From: Sycon ciliatum
Lineage: Eukaryota; Porifera; Calcarea; Leucosolenida; Sycettidae
NCBI RefSeq assembly: GCF_964019385.1
Contig: NC_088654.1
Location: 1,180,101-1,244,100 of the forward strand
DNA: 64,000 nucleotides
Reading direction: 5' to 3'
A program made the translations under genes and the position numbers. The notes under the pieces were generated by a model. The model was not told the DNA's origin. It did no database searches and worked only from the letters and a program-made list of their open reading frames with translations. Positions within the stretch are counted from its first letter, which is position 1, and every line of letters starts with the position of its first letter. Shown in pieces: positions 39,663 through 51,120 of this stretch.

Positions 39663-40511
39663 ATGCCCACGTCCGGTGAAAATCGCAGTTGGAATTCGGT
39701 CTCTCCGAAAGTTCTAAAGAGGAACACGGGTACTTTCCACGCTCCACTGCACACGAAAACCCTCGAAGTTGCTGAGGCCCTGATTGAACATGGCTACACC
39801 GACTTGATGTCCGTGCAGGTGACTAGTAACTTGAGCTGCAAGGCCACGTTTCATTCCCGAGACACTCTGACACGACTTTGCCGAAACGGTTTCCATCTCA
39901 AGTCAGTGGAAGTGCGCGTCACTCAACTGGTGCCTGATTCCGTGGAAATCCAAATCCACGATGTGCCCATCTGGGTCCAAGACGACGTTATTATCGAAAG
40001 CCTGGGTGTCTTTGGATCGGCCGTTGGGCCTCTTCGCCATGGATTTGTCAAGACGAAGTCAGGGCTCGCCATTGCCACTGGTATCCGCTTCGCCACATTC
40101 TCTCTTCGCCCCAACATGCAGATTCCGTCGTATGTGAAAACATCTACGAACAACTTGTTTCGTGTACGCTACGATGGCCAGCCTGCAACCTGTCGTAAAT
40201 GCTCCCAACCGGGACACATCGCTGCAGATTGCAAACTCGCCACAGGAACGACATACGCCAAGCGAACCGCGCACACCAGAACAAGCGCAACTGCAACTGT
40301 CGGAGTGCAACCTGGTGAACTTACCGTACAGACCGGAGTCCAAAACGAGTCGCCAGACTCGGCACGCTCCAGCAGCAGCACTGCCAGCAGGCCCAGCACC
40401 AGCCCGAGTACTCTCTCGAGTACTGGATGTAGTACGAGTGCAACTCCTGTGGGGCCAAATGTTGGAGAACCCACAGTCAGCACTGAAGTGTTTGAAACGG
40501 ATTTGAATTAG
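39663..40511 (+). CDS. LINE I ORF1 protein (zinc-knuckle RNA-binding)
   Basis: 282 codons; the reported ATG follows the 5' UTR. The first 165 residues resemble an RRM-like fold (PKVLKRNTGTFHAPL, VPIWVQDDVIIESLG, IRFATFSLRPNMQIPSYV). A CCHC knuckle CRKCSQPGHIAADC follows near residue 180, then a Ser/Thr-rich tail. ORF1 proteins of this type bind element RNA to form the transposition particle. The TAG at 40509-40511 is probably premature, because the same frame stays open to 40785 (LTDTEPDMLSAQGS). A fragment of a related ORF1 N-terminus lies at 48478. Confidence 0.75.
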   Translation: MPTSGENRSWNSVSPKVLKRNTGTFHAPLHTKTLEVAEALIEHGYTDLMSVQVTSNLSCKATFHSRDTLTRLCRNGFHLKSVEVRVTQLVPDSVEIQIHDVPIWVQDDVIIESLGVFGSAVGPLRHGFVKTKSGLAIATGIRFATFSLRPNMQIPSYVKTSTNNLFRVRYDGQPATCRKCSQPGHIAADCKLATGTTYAKRTAHTRTSATATVGVQPGELTVQTGVQNESPDSARSSSSTASRPSTSPSTLSSTGCSTSATPVGPNVGEPTVSTEVFETDLN

Positions 40512-41071
40512 AAAACTACGAACGTCGATGAGGGGACTACTGAGGATACTTCAGCGTTGAAAAACCTGACAGATACGGAGCCAGACATGTTGTCCGCACA
40601 AGGATCGCTGTCAAGCATGACAGCACACCCCAGATCTCCCCTCGCGGACGTCGAAGTAGACATTGCTGCAGAGCGAGATCTAGAACGGACAGAGCGACTC
40701 CTATCAGAAGTGGCATCAAACATCAACACCGAAGCGATCCACACTTGGTTCACGCCTGAACACGAGGCATTCACGTTCTCACTATAGCCGAGACATGGTT
40801 TCGCGCCGAACAACTCCTGCAGAAGCTCAATGCAGCCGAGGAAGAATGGAAACTCTGCACCGGACGTCGCAGACGCAGAGAGCAACAACATCAACCCAGG
40901 CCAAAGCCAACCCCTTGCCCCAGCACAGGGCTCACGCTTGAGCCCACTGGCGCTGGTGTCACAGGATACGCAATCCTAGCGCTGTCCTCCACACAATATC
41001 AGTGAGAACAATACTTTCAATTGCAGAAATACCAAAAAACGAAACAAATTACAAAAATAAAAAAATAAAAA
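40512..41071 (+). other. LINE I inter-ORF region
   Basis: The first 270 bases continue ORF1 in frame beyond its stop. The rest is A-rich just before ORF2 (AATAAAAAAATAAAAA). Confidence 0.5.
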
Positions 41072-43997
41072 ATGGAAGTCGAGAATTTCATAAGCTCGAA
41101 CGTCAGGTGTCTGTTCAACAAGATGGACGAGCTTAGCCACGTGGCAGAGTTGCAACAACCGTCAATAATCGCCATCCAGGAAACCTGGGCGGATCCATCG
41201 GTCAGCGACGGGATGTACGCCATCAACGGCTACAAACTCATAAGAGCGGACCGGGACACCTTTGGTGGAGGAGTCGCCACATACATACCACACAGCTGCC
41301 AACACGAGACAATTACCATTCCCATGACTCAAGCGGAATATATTTGGATTAGAATAACAATCGGCCAAGCCTCCCTTGTGGTAGGGAACATCTACCGTCC
41401 CCCGCGGTCCGACCCGGCAGAGTTCGTGATGGAACTGGAGAGAGCCATTAAGCTAGTTGAAAGACCCCAGGATGAGATACTTCTCCTTGGCGACTTCAAC
41501 GCCAAGAACTGCTTGTGGCACCCCAGCGACACCACTGATGCCTTAGGTGAGGACCTGCATTGGCTGTGCGAGACTCGTGGCCTCACACAACACGTCTCCT
41601 TTGCCACCCACCTACGCCAACACACACCTACATCGTGCCTGGACCTGGCCATCTCTAGCCTCAGCCGCCATAACATCACCATCACAAGCCTGCCCCCTAT
41701 TGGTGCCTCTGATCATGTTGTCATACAATGCAACCTACAACCCCAGCAGCACACCACCCACAGAAACAATAATACCGATAATAATAAAAATGAGAGCAGT
41801 ACTACACAGCAAAGCACCTCCAGCACATACTGGTTGTGGAGCGAGGAACGCATTGCGTCCCTGCGTGAAGCTCTTGCTACCTGCAATCTGCAGTACGATC
41901 CACATCCCACTGACCTTCAGCCAGTAACCTCATTCTGGAACTTCTGGAGAGACCAGATACTGAAACTAGCCGTGCACCACTGCCAAGTGACCAGAAGCAA
42001 ATCCCGCAAAAATACTACGCCCACTCGTCCCTGGATGACGAAGGATCTCCTCAGCCAGATCAAAACAAAGCAAAAACAGTTCCGCATCTACAAGGCGACC
42101 CAACTAGACTCAGATTGGAAACTGTACACAGCCCAGCGTAACCGAGTAGCCGCTCTTTTGCGACAGGCTAAGTCAGATTTTGTCCAGCAAACAGCCTCAA
42201 CGGGTACAAACCTCCACCGTCAACTGAAGCACCTGAAGAAACCGCCTAAGCAAACAATTACCACACTATCGACAGCCAACTCCACTGCAGCCACGGCTAT
42301 GGAGAAGGCAACACCTCTCAACAAGTTATTTATCTCCCAAAGCCAACAGTCCATCGACAAGACCACCTGTACTACACCAGACATCAACACTACCCCTGAC
42401 ATCAGTCATACTCTAAATACAATCGCAGCAACAGTGGAACAGGTCGAGAAGCTTCTAAGCAGTCTAGACACTGGCAAGAGCCAAGGCTTTGACAACATCC
42501 CAACTCGGCTTGTGAAAGAAACTGCAAAGGAAATCTCCCCATCTCTCACTAGTCTCTACAATCTGTCCTTCAGAACCGGAGAAATACCACAGGATTGGAA
42601 AGATGCAACTATTACACCCATCCCTGAGTCGGGCAACCCCTCCCATCCTTCCAACAACCGACCCATCTCCCTGCTCCGGGTAATATCAAAAACACAATAA
42701 AAAATAGTCCATTCTCGTCTGTACAATCACATAGCACCGTACTTAACCTCCAACCTATCCAGCTTCAGGAAACAAGACAGGACCGAACTGCAACTCTCCT
42801 GAATCGTTCACCAGATATCCACAGCTGGGGATGCGGGGAAGCATGTTGTAACGTGTTTCTTCGATCTCAGTAAAGCCTTTGATCGTGTATGGCATCAAGG
42901 CTTGCTGAAAAAGCTGAGCCACTACGGTGTCGACGGCAAGGCTCACAAGTGGCTCGAAGCCTACTTGACAGGACGCAGACAGCGGGTGCAGGTTGAAGGC
43001 ACAACATCCGCCTTCATACCAATACCAGCGGGAGTGCCCCAGGGCTCGGTCCTGGGACCACTTCTGTTCCTGGCGTACACCATTGTCCTGCCCACTGCCT
43101 GTGAAAATGCTACAACCTCGTGTAGCCAGTTCGCGGACGACACCGCACTGATTGCCATTGCAGGCAGCTACATTGAGTGTGAGGCTGCGCTACAAAGAAG
43201 CGTCGATGCCGCAGCAGAATGGCTAGAGCGCTGGCACCTGCTAGTCAATAAAACGAAAACCGTCATCCTCCCGTTCTACCATGCTAATCGACCCCCACTA
43301 CGACTACCCGAAATAAAACTTGGCCAAACCCTACTAGAAACAGTGACACAACATCGTCACCTCGGCATCATCTTTAAGCACGACCTAAGATGGTCAGCAG
43401 ACCTTTACTTTGTGCTAAAGAAAGCTGTAAAATCTTTTAATATTCTCTTTAGGCTCAAATCAACTCTACACATCAAAATCACTCTCTCTCATTTACAAAA
43501 CGTATATCCTGCCTATAATTGATTATGCATGCATTGCTGTCACCCCGCTCTCAATCGCAGCCCTTGACCGTCTTGAGCGAATCCAGCGCAAGGCGGCCAG
43601 AATCTGCCTCCGTCTCCCCCTCTACACTCCTCTGGATCATTCAACACTGCTCCATCGGCTCAAATGGCCGACAGTGTTCTCTCGCCGCAAAGTGAAGCTC
43701 ACCCTTCTTGCTCACTCCATAAAATACCAATATGCCCCACAACACATACGCTTGCTCAACACCCCCGCTCAAGTTACGGCCCAGTACAGCCTTCGACACG
43801 CACGCACTTGGCACCTCCCACCCTCCAGAACCGATCGCTGTAAAGACTCCCCACTGTACAAGTCCCTAGAATACTACAATGCCCTTCCTGCTAGCATTCG
43901 TGACGTCTCCTCCCGACCTGCTTTCAAACAAGAAATCTGCTCACTGCTGATTAACTCAATCTGCTCCTGCAGCGCTCACCCTCTCCCATACTTGTAA
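41072..43997 (+). pseudogene. LINE I ORF2: APE endonuclease and reverse transcriptase
   Basis: The open part (41072-42700, 542 codons) starts with the APE endonuclease: AIQETW, VVGNIYRPPRSD, LLGDFNAKN, SCLDLAISS and GASDHVV, so catalytic Glu, Asp, Asn and His are present. A linker and RT start follow. The same frame continues past a TAA (42698) and a TGA (42778-42780) into FDLSKAFDRVWH (A), IPAGVPQGSVLGPLLFLAYT (B), SQFADDTALIA (C) and QHRHLGIIF (E). An extra A near 43477 shifts the C-terminus into another frame, ending LPYL at 43997. No RNase H is seen. It enters the Jockey/CR1/I group by motif; clade not assigned. Two stops and one frameshift make it inactive as it stands. Confidence 0.85.
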
Positions 43998-44116
43998 AGT
44001 TCAAAGTGATGTAAATCACTTTCCAACTGTTTAACCCACAATCTCACCTTCTCATAAATTTATCTCTTATTGGCGATGGTGCCATCGTGAGAATAAAGAA
44101 TTCAAACAATCCCAGG

Positions 44117-45549
44117 CTACAAGCTGACCAGAGCTGACAGACAGGACTTTGCTGGTGGTGTTGCCTTGTACACAGCAGAACGTTTCAACACAAGGGTACT
44201 GACAATACCAATGACAGCAGAATGCGTATGGTCGAGAATTTCCACCAATAACCTTTCCCTCGTTGTTGCAAACATTTACAGACCACCCCGTAGCGATGGC
44301 ACCCTCTTCTGCGCGGAACTGGAAAGAAGCATTAAAACCGCTAGAGCCGAAGGTGACGACCTCCTACTACTTGGAGACTTCAATGCCAAGAACAGTGCGT
44401 GGCTCACCACAGACAGAACAGATCGCCTTGGGGACGACATACAAACTCTTCTACACACATACGGCCTCACACAACATGTCAGATTCCCTACTTACATCCA
44501 CCGACAAACACCTCTCTCATGTCTAGACCTTGTTATCTCCTCACTCCACAGCAATGATGTTCATATCCAATCACTTCCACCGTTTAGCGCATCCGATCAC
44601 ACTACTATCAGTGGCCTCATCAGTAATCAACTGTCCCCCATAATTAACAACTCCCCTCCACGATCCAGAAGCACCACATTCTGGTCATGGACAGACAGCA
44701 CTATCTATCCACCTTCTTCGAAAAGCCCTTTCACGCACAAATCTCAACCACCATCCAAACGAACACGACCCATGCCCAGTTGACACCTTCTGGCGATCCT
44801 GGCGCGACAAAGTCCTGAGCATCGCCCAAGAACACTGCCAAGTTACTCGCACTCACCCCCCCCCCCCCCCCCCTTGGGACAGGAAGAACGTGCCTGCATG
44901 ACCATGGATATCAAAGGGCCTCTTGAAAGAGATCAAGGATAAGCACAGAAAACACAGAATATACCTCCACTCACGCTCGCCCGAAGACTGGAACACGTTC
45001 ACTGCCCAAAGAAACCGTGTCACCACCCTCCTGCGTCGTGCAAAATCGGATTTCGTAAACAACTCAACAGCCTCCTCTACTTCCCTACACCGCCTCATGA
45101 AGCACCTAACTACAGCTACAAAACAACGCATACCCGAACTCGTCAGCCAAGCAACTCCTGCAACGACACCAGCACAAAAAGCCGCTGCCCTCAACGAATT
45201 CTTCATTTCACAGAGCAAGCTGTCCGTGGACAATGCGGATGAGCAAACTCCAGCCATCAACACCACCCCTGACATCCTCAGTCCCTTCAAGAAATCTCGA
45301 CTTCCCAGGCTGAGGTCGAAAAACTCCTCCGCGGAGTTGATACCAATAAAAGCCCCGGGTTCGACTCTATTCCAAACCGCCTACTCAAAGAAGCGGCTAA
45401 GGAACTTGCACCGTCGTTATCATCCCTCTTTAATCTATCGTTCCAAACCGGAGAAATCCCACAGGACTGGAAAGATGCCACCATTACTCCAGTACCGAAG
45501 CCCGGTGACCCAACACAACCAACAAATTACCGACCCATCTCTCTCTTGA
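44117..45549 (+). pseudogene. LINE II endonuclease and linker, frameshifted
   Basis: Three frames. 44166-44783 has VVANIYRPPRSDG, LLLGDFNAKNSAW, SCLDLVISSL and SASDHTTI, the APE endonuclease without its N-terminal third. A shift near 44780 leads to NTFWRSWRDKVL-like linker sequence interrupted by an 18-C tract (44857-44874). 44923-45270 has RNRVTTLLRRAKSDF. A further shift near 45280 leads to PNRLLKEAAKELAPSL and the RT start. Confidence 0.7.
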
Positions 45550-46868
45550 GCACTACATCAAAAATCAAAGAAAACATTGCACATCAACTCCTCTACAAGC
45601 ACATCACACCCCACCTACCCAACCAGCAGTCCGGATTCCGTGAGAAAGACGGCACTGAGCAGCAACTCGCCTGTCTCGTCCATACCCTCTCCACTGCGAG
45701 AGACGACGGGAAACACGTCAATGCCTGCTTTTTCGATCTAAGCAAGGCCTTCGATCGTGTGTGGCATGCAGGCCTTCTAGCAAAACTCTCCCACTATGGT
45801 GTCCAGGGCAACGCCCTGGAGTGGTTCCGACGGTACCTGTTGGGGCGTCGGCAAAGGGTCCAGGTGGATGGCGACCTATCGCCTTTCCTAGAGATCCCTG
45901 CCGGCGTCCCTCAGGGATCTGTTCTTGGACCGCTTCTATTCCTCGTCTACACCATAGACCTTCCACACGCATGTGAGAATCCCGGCACCACCTGTAGCCA
46001 ATTTGCAGATGACACCGCTCTAATTTCCATAGCGAGAACGCTTCAAGACTGCACCCGAAACCTACAACAGAGTGTCACAGCAGCTGGAGACTGGCTTCAA
46101 AGATGGCACCTGCTGGTTAACACAAAGAAAACAGTCATCCTCCCGTTCTACCACAATAACCGCCCCCCTGAACAGCTACCCCAGATCACCCTCAGGAATA
46201 GTCCGCTAACCGTAGCACAACAACACAAACACCTCGGAATAATCTTGCAGCATGGCCTTCGTTGGATGGAGCATGTTGAATACATAGTTAAAAAATCACT
46301 CAAGTCTTTCAATATTCTTTTTAGACTAAGGTCTACACTCACCAGTGATTCTTTATCTCACATCTATCAGACATACATACTACCTATATTCTCATATGCG
46401 AGCAATGCTCTCACACCGTTGTCCCACACTTCCCTTGACAGGCTAGAACGACTCCAGCGGAAAGCCGCCAGAATATGTCTCCACCTTCCCCTTTACACAC
46501 ACTTAGAACACTCCCACCTTTTGCATCGCATCAAATGGCCAACACTATTTTCACGCTTTAACGTTAAACATATACTCTTCGCGCATTCTCTGCGCCACAA
46601 TTATGCCCCACCACATATACTCTCGCTGCATACTGCTAGCAACGTGCAACCTTCGTATAATTTACGTCGCTCTCGTATTTGGCACTTGCCAACTCCGCGG
46701 ACTGACAGCTGTCTCCATTCTCCCCTATACAAGGCCCTTCATTACTTTAATTGCCTGCCCACCCAGCTTCGCGAAATCCCTTCTCGTACTCCCTTCAAAT
46801 CCGAGATATCCCTACTGTTGCACAACTCTGTATGCTCGTGTAGCGACCACCCCTGCCCGTACACTTAA
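45546..46868 (+). CDS. LINE II reverse transcriptase (open frame)
   Basis: A 440-codon uninterrupted frame covering the whole RT catalytic region: QQSGFREKDGTEQQLACLV (fingers), CFFDLSKAFDRVWH (A), IPAGVPQGSVLGPLLFLVYT (B), SQFADDTALISIA (C), NTKKTVILPFYH (D) and QQHKHLGIILQHGLRW (E), then the thumb and a Cys-bearing tail SVCSCSDHPCPYT. All catalytic aspartates are present. The reported Met is inside the domain; the natural start is upstream across frameshifts, so the protein is unlikely to be made as a working ORF2. It is about 70 percent similar by eye to LINE I, a sister family. Confidence 0.85.
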   Translation: MSTTSKIKENIAHQLLYKHITPHLPNQQSGFREKDGTEQQLACLVHTLSTARDDGKHVNACFFDLSKAFDRVWHAGLLAKLSHYGVQGNALEWFRRYLLGRRQRVQVDGDLSPFLEIPAGVPQGSVLGPLLFLVYTIDLPHACENPGTTCSQFADDTALISIARTLQDCTRNLQQSVTAAGDWLQRWHLLVNTKKTVILPFYHNNRPPEQLPQITLRNSPLTVAQQHKHLGIILQHGLRWMEHVEYIVKKSLKSFNILFRLRSTLTSDSLSHIYQTYILPIFSYASNALTPLSHTSLDRLERLQRKAARICLHLPLYTHLEHSHLLHRIKWPTLFSRFNVKHILFAHSLRHNYAPPHILSLHTASNVQPSYNLRRSRIWHLPTPRTDSCLHSPLYKALHYFNCLPTQLREIPSRTPFKSEISLLLHNSVCSCSDHPCPYT

Positions 46869-48147
46869 GAGATCATGTCTGAGAAAACCAGAACATATGT
46901 GCAAGTCGATCTCTCAGATTTCGCTCAAATTTTGCAGGTAGGTTTGCTTTGGGGTGTAGATCGATATTCCAAAGCCCGCGCAAAATCTTTTGAAGGGAAC
47001 CATGAAATTGGTATACCCCTTTATATTGGCCCAATATTGGCACAATTTATGGGTCTACAAACGAGCCACGGCACAGCGTCCAAGAACAAGCTACGAACAA
47101 AACTCCATCAAGCCAACATTACCTCACCTTAGAAGAGTTCTTGGGGCAGCACCACTTAGCCACGCCAGCATCCCAGAAGACGATGGCAATCATCCCTTGA
47201 CGCCACAAATGATCGTCTTGAAAATAGCCAAATTACAAGCACTGATAAAACAGCGAGCTACGTCCTCAATTAGCAAACACTATACACCGGCAGATAGTAG
47301 AACACCTCTTCTAGCACTGGGGACATGTCCCCCATCATGAGGCATGAGGCACGTGATTTCATCATTCCTCTTGCAGTAAAATCCAAAAACTACACTCAAA
47401 AATTCAGTCACTTTTGCATCAACTGTTGCACCGAAAAATGTTGCTGGCGCAAGGAGAAGCTTGTCGTTTGGAGTGACAAGTAATCACCGCTGCTTTTCCT
47501 TGTCAGAGTCAACAATACACTTTGTTCTGCAGCGTTGCGAGTGGTGTTGGAGTAGAAATTGCTGACTAGACGTCGCGGAGGGGCGAGCTTTCCTGCGCAG
47601 GTATGAGTTTGGACGTATTTCAGAATGGTCGAGTGGAAAAATTCAAAATTGTTTATTTCAAGAAAACCCAAAAAGGATGATGGGGGACATGTCCTCAGTG
47701 CTAGAAGAGGTGTTCTACTATCTGCCGGTGTATAGTGTTTGCTAATTGAGGACATAGCTCGCTGTTTTATCAGCGCTTGTAATTTAGCTATTTTCAGGGA
47801 CGATCATTTGTGGCGTCAAGGGATGATTGCCCTCGTCTTCTGGGATGCTGGCGTGGCTAAGTGATGCTGCCCCAAAAACTATTCTAAGGTGAGGTAATGT
47901 TGGCTTAATGGAGTTTTGTTCATAGCTTGTTCTTTTACGCTGTGCGGTGGCTCGTTTGTAGACCCATAAATCGTGTCAATATTGGGCCAATATTGAGGAG
48001 TATGCCAATTTCATGGTTCCCTTCAAAAGATTTTGCGCGGGCTTTGGAATGTCAATCTACAACCCAAAGCAAACCTACCTGCAAAATTTGAGCAAAATCT
48101 GAGAGATGGACTTGCACATATGTTCTGGTTTTCTCAGACATGCTCTC
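46869..48147. mobile_element. Long-TIR TTAA-flanked foldback element, 1.28 kb
   Basis: TTAA at 46865-46868 and 48148-48151. Ends GAGATCATGTCTGAGAAAAC and its near-complement begin arms of about 460 bp; the middle 350 bp (47335-47680) are unique. No transposase is recognised. A partial copy lies at 61373-61998. The same LINE context without the insertion exists at 36494. Confidence 0.85.
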
Positions 48148-48325
48148 TTAAGTACACAACTTTGTATGCTCGTGTGGCGACCACCCCTGCCCGTACACTT
48201 AAGTAGTCATTAACCCCTAGGCCCTGCCCACCCAATTCTTCCTCACTCTTTCTCCTTTCTTACACTATTATTGGCCACTGGGTATCGTGAGAATACAAAT
48301 TTGAAACAACAACAACAACAACAAA

Positions 48326-48477
48326 AAACCAAACTTGTGCAACTAGGAGGTGGATGCAGATTTCGGAGCTCTGTGTATGCAAGCTTTTGTTAGTCTTTAA
48401 ACGATACTGTCTACTCACGGAGGACACCCAGTGCAGTCCTTGAACTGGCGAGAGCCTTCTGAAGTTTTTTTAGCCAG
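48326..48477 (+). other. Probable LINE 5' UTR fragment
   Basis: Lies between the LINE II tail and an ORF1 start; no coding sequence. Confidence 0.4.
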
Positions 48478-48642
48478 TATGGCCCACTCATCACGCTCTG
48501 CTAAAACAAGCAGCTCAACCACGCCGCCATCCTGGTTAGTGATCTCGCCGGACAATCTCAAACGAAACACTTGCGTCTTCACTGCACCACGCGGCACCAA
48601 GAACCTGGCTGTTGCGGAGGCCCCCGCCAACTGCGGCACTTA
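48478..48642 (+). pseudogene. LINE ORF1 N-terminal fragment
   Basis: A 54-codon frame with SPDNLKRNTCVFTAPRGTKN then LAVAEA, aligning with SPKVLKRNTGTFHAPLHTKT then LEVAEA of LINE I ORF1. It ends in a stop after EAPANCGT. This is the 5' end of a LINE, an unusual remnant because most LINE debris is 3'. Confidence 0.6.
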
Positions 48643-49115
48643 GTGTGTTACATTGAATTCGCTTCTCGTATCAGCAACAAATTATAGTGAACTCATTTCT
48701 TATACTAGTGCTTTAGGTGTTCCTCATCTAATGGTGGAGGGATATGATATCCTTACTAGTGAGCTGCCTCACGTGATAGATCATTATCTTTCTACTCCTC
48801 TACTCTAAGTTTGTATCAGGTGCGCATGCTTTTCCGTTGGCCTGCTGAGTTTCCCTGCCATTCTAGTTCAGCGTTCTAGCTTTGATCTTGAAGTCAACTG
48901 TTCCCCTTTTGTCTTGTCCTGAACTGCTCTGGTGTGATCGTAATAGGCGGAGATTCCAGCGGTGAGTTGAGTGAGGGAGAGATCGTGGGTATGGGACAGT
49001 GGGAAAGTGAGTGTGGACGTGTGTTTCGACCTCGTAAGTCTTCTGTGTCTAATCATTTGGTACCTCGTCCTGAACGTTGCCAAGTGTATGATATGCTCTC
49101 CAGGCACAAACATCA
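48643..49115. other. Non-coding interval
   Basis: No gene recognised; short frames only. Confidence 0.5.
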
Positions 49116-49365
49116 CCAGGAAAATCATCGCCAAAGTCGCAACCACTATTTCGTACTGTTGTGCCCAGCGCGGGCATTTGAGTAGCTGGTTTGGAGGTTA
49201 CAGCGTTGTGAATGACCCAGGGTCCTCTACTTGTGTTCTCACCATCCAGGAGCAACACAAAATTACGCTGCTATCTGGTGCTCACCAGGTGTTTGTCGCG
49301 CTGGAAACGGAGCATCACTGTAATTTTGAATCCCTGGTGATGTTTGTGCTTGGAGAGCACTAATA
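49116..49365 (+). mobile_element. Retrozyme family 1, left part
   Basis: Diverged left half of the unit (AATCATCGCCAAAGTCGCAA to TGCTTGGAGAGCACTA). It is split from its right half (49760-50065) by about 390 bp that include a SINE. Confidence 0.65.
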
Positions 49366-49759
49366 ATAATAAAAATAATTCGCGGGATTCGCCTTGGCAT
49401 CGCTTGAATGTTCAGAAACACACAAACTAGCCTTCGCTTCCGCAGGCCACCACTATGCCTATGCCTTGCACACCTTAGTGGCGAATGCAGACCTCACAAG
49501 TGAGTCAGGGGAGAGTAGGTGAGTCTCTCAACCAATCGGGCGTGTAACGGCCCATAACCCTGTAAACTGCATCCTTATTACCCTCACTCCGAGCTGTGAG
49601 TATCCAGTTGACCGTGGGTGTCGGCGCAGTTCACCACGCATAAAAAGTCTTTACTCACGTAAAAAGTCTTTACACGCTCCCTGCTACCAGCGCGGGTCTC
49701 GAACTCGGGACCTCATGATTCGCAGGCAGGCCTGCAAACCAATCGGCCATATGCATGAA
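49366..49759 (-). mobile_element. tRNA-like SINE, family C
   Basis: On the minus strand 49752-49686 shows TGGCCGATTGGTTTGCAGG (box A-like) and GAGTTCGAGACCC (box B-like). A TAAAAAGTCTTTAC repeat lies beyond. It inserted in or near the TATA-centred hairpin of the retrozyme. Confidence 0.55.
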
Positions 49760-50065
49760 TAAATGGTGCTCTTCAGGCACAATCTTCCTCAACCTGCTCG
49801 AGCTCAACTGATGCGGACCACGGCGCATGACAGTGAAAGAAGAGTCTAAATACGAATTGCAACAATCAGGACTAGCTAGCAGATGAGTGCATTTGAGAAT
49901 GTTAGTGTTGTTCGTAGGTGAGAGGTGCTTTCTTGCAGGTTTGCCGAGTCGAAGGTTTGATGGACTTCTCGTGTGCTCTGGATGGCAGTCGTGAGTAAGT
50001 CCAGTGTCAAGTCAAGTCAGTGGAATAGCGCGAGCTCCAATGTTGGAGCAAACCCATTCTTACAG
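49760..50065 (+). mobile_element. Retrozyme family 1, right part with destroyed ribozyme
   Basis: GGTGCTCTTCAGGCACAATC to GCTCAACTGATGCGGACC, then about 100 bp of foreign DNA, then GGTGCTTTCTTGCAGG to the unit end. Stem II and the GAAA core are lost. Confidence 0.65.
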
Positions 50066-50336
50066 TAAGTAACCAAAATTACTTACATTTTTGTGAAGCC
50101 TGTAGAACCCTGAAAAGCAGACTCTCTGAGCGCTGCCAGATTAAAAATGCTCAATGTCCTGAAAACATAATTATACATGTAACAACAAAAATACAGAAAT
50201 ATCAGAGCAGGTCTGATGATAACTATTTACACACAGTGGTGAACGAGGTGGGAACAGTTTTCCACTTATGTTTTATTGCGACAATTATCGCTTGGATACA
50301 CTGCAATTTTTTAATTAAAACACCAGACTATGTGCA

Positions 50337-50543
50337 CCCGCCTGTGTGGATTCACAGGAAGTGTGAGTTACGAAGTCTGAAGAAAATGCCGAACGGTCTC
50401 TGCTGGAATGACGGCTACACCATAGCTCAGTGGTTAGAGCATCGCTGGCTACAAGCGAGGGTCCCTGGTTCTAGTCCTGGTGGACATTCATTTTTTCTTC
50501 AGACTTTTTCCGTTTGTGTCTTTCCCTCAAACCAGTGAATATC
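50337..50543 (+). mobile_element. tRNA-SINE family A
   Basis: Plus-strand copy; the tRNA-like head at 50416-50483 has box B altered (GGTTCTAGTCC). It starts directly after one partial unit of the 38-bp minisatellite (CACCAGACTATGTGCA). Confidence 0.78.
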
Positions 50544-50609
50544 AAGAACAAAACAGTGAGAATTAGCACTAAAATGTAGCATGCGGACAAAATTTAAAAA
50601 AAAATAAAA

Positions 50610-50875
50610 CACCAGACTATGTGCAGGAAGGTGAACAATATCAAATACACCAGACTATGTGCAGGAAGGTGAACAATATCAAATACACCAGACTATGTGC
50701 AGGAAGGTGAACAATATCAAATCCACCAGACTATGTGCAGGAAGGTGAACAATATCAAATCCACCAGACTATGTGCAGGAAGATGAACAATATCAAATAC
50801 ACCAGACTATGTGCAGGAAGGTGAACAATATCAAATACACCAGCCTATGTGCAGGAAGGTGAACAATATCAAATA
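50610..50875. repeat. 38-bp minisatellite, exactly 7 units
   Basis: Unit starts CACCAGACTATGTGCAGGAA and ends AACAATATCAAATA; seven copies with five point differences. It lies between two SINE-A copies. Confidence 0.95.
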
Positions 50876-51120
50876 CAAACACGGGCTACAGTGAGGGCTG
50901 CTTCCCACCCGCCTGTGTGGATTCACAGGAAGTGTGAGTTACGAAGTCTGAAGAAAATGTTGAATGGTCTCTGCTGGGATGACAGCTACACCATAGCTCA
51001 GTGGTTAGAGCATCGCTAGCTACAAGCGAGGGTACCTGGTTCGAGTCCTGGTGGACAGTCATTTTTTCTTCAGACTTTTCCCGTTTGTGTCTTTCCCTCA
51101 AACCAGTGAATATCAAATAT
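50876..51120 (+). mobile_element. tRNA-SINE family A
   Basis: tRNA-like head at 50985-51053 with boxes A and B, flanked by GTCTGAAGAAAA and its complement. Confidence 0.8.

Larger units (their letters stand above)
39509..44110 (+). mobile_element. APE LINE I, nearly full length
   Basis: 5' UTR (39509-39662), ORF1, an inter-ORF region, ORF2, a short 3' UTR and the end ATAAAGAATTCAAACAA. Its tail abuts a 5'-truncated LINE II. Confidence 0.8.
44111..48325 (+). mobile_element. APE LINE II, 5'-truncated, with TTAA element in its 3' UTR
   Basis: Starts within the endonuclease and ends GAGAATACAAATTTGAAACAACAAC at 48325. The long-TIR element 46869-48147 interrupts the 3' UTR directly after the Pol stop. 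Confidence 0.8.

Noticed and set aside
50610..50875. CRISPR-like array
   Set aside because: Units are contiguous 38-mers with no spacers, in a eukaryotic context.
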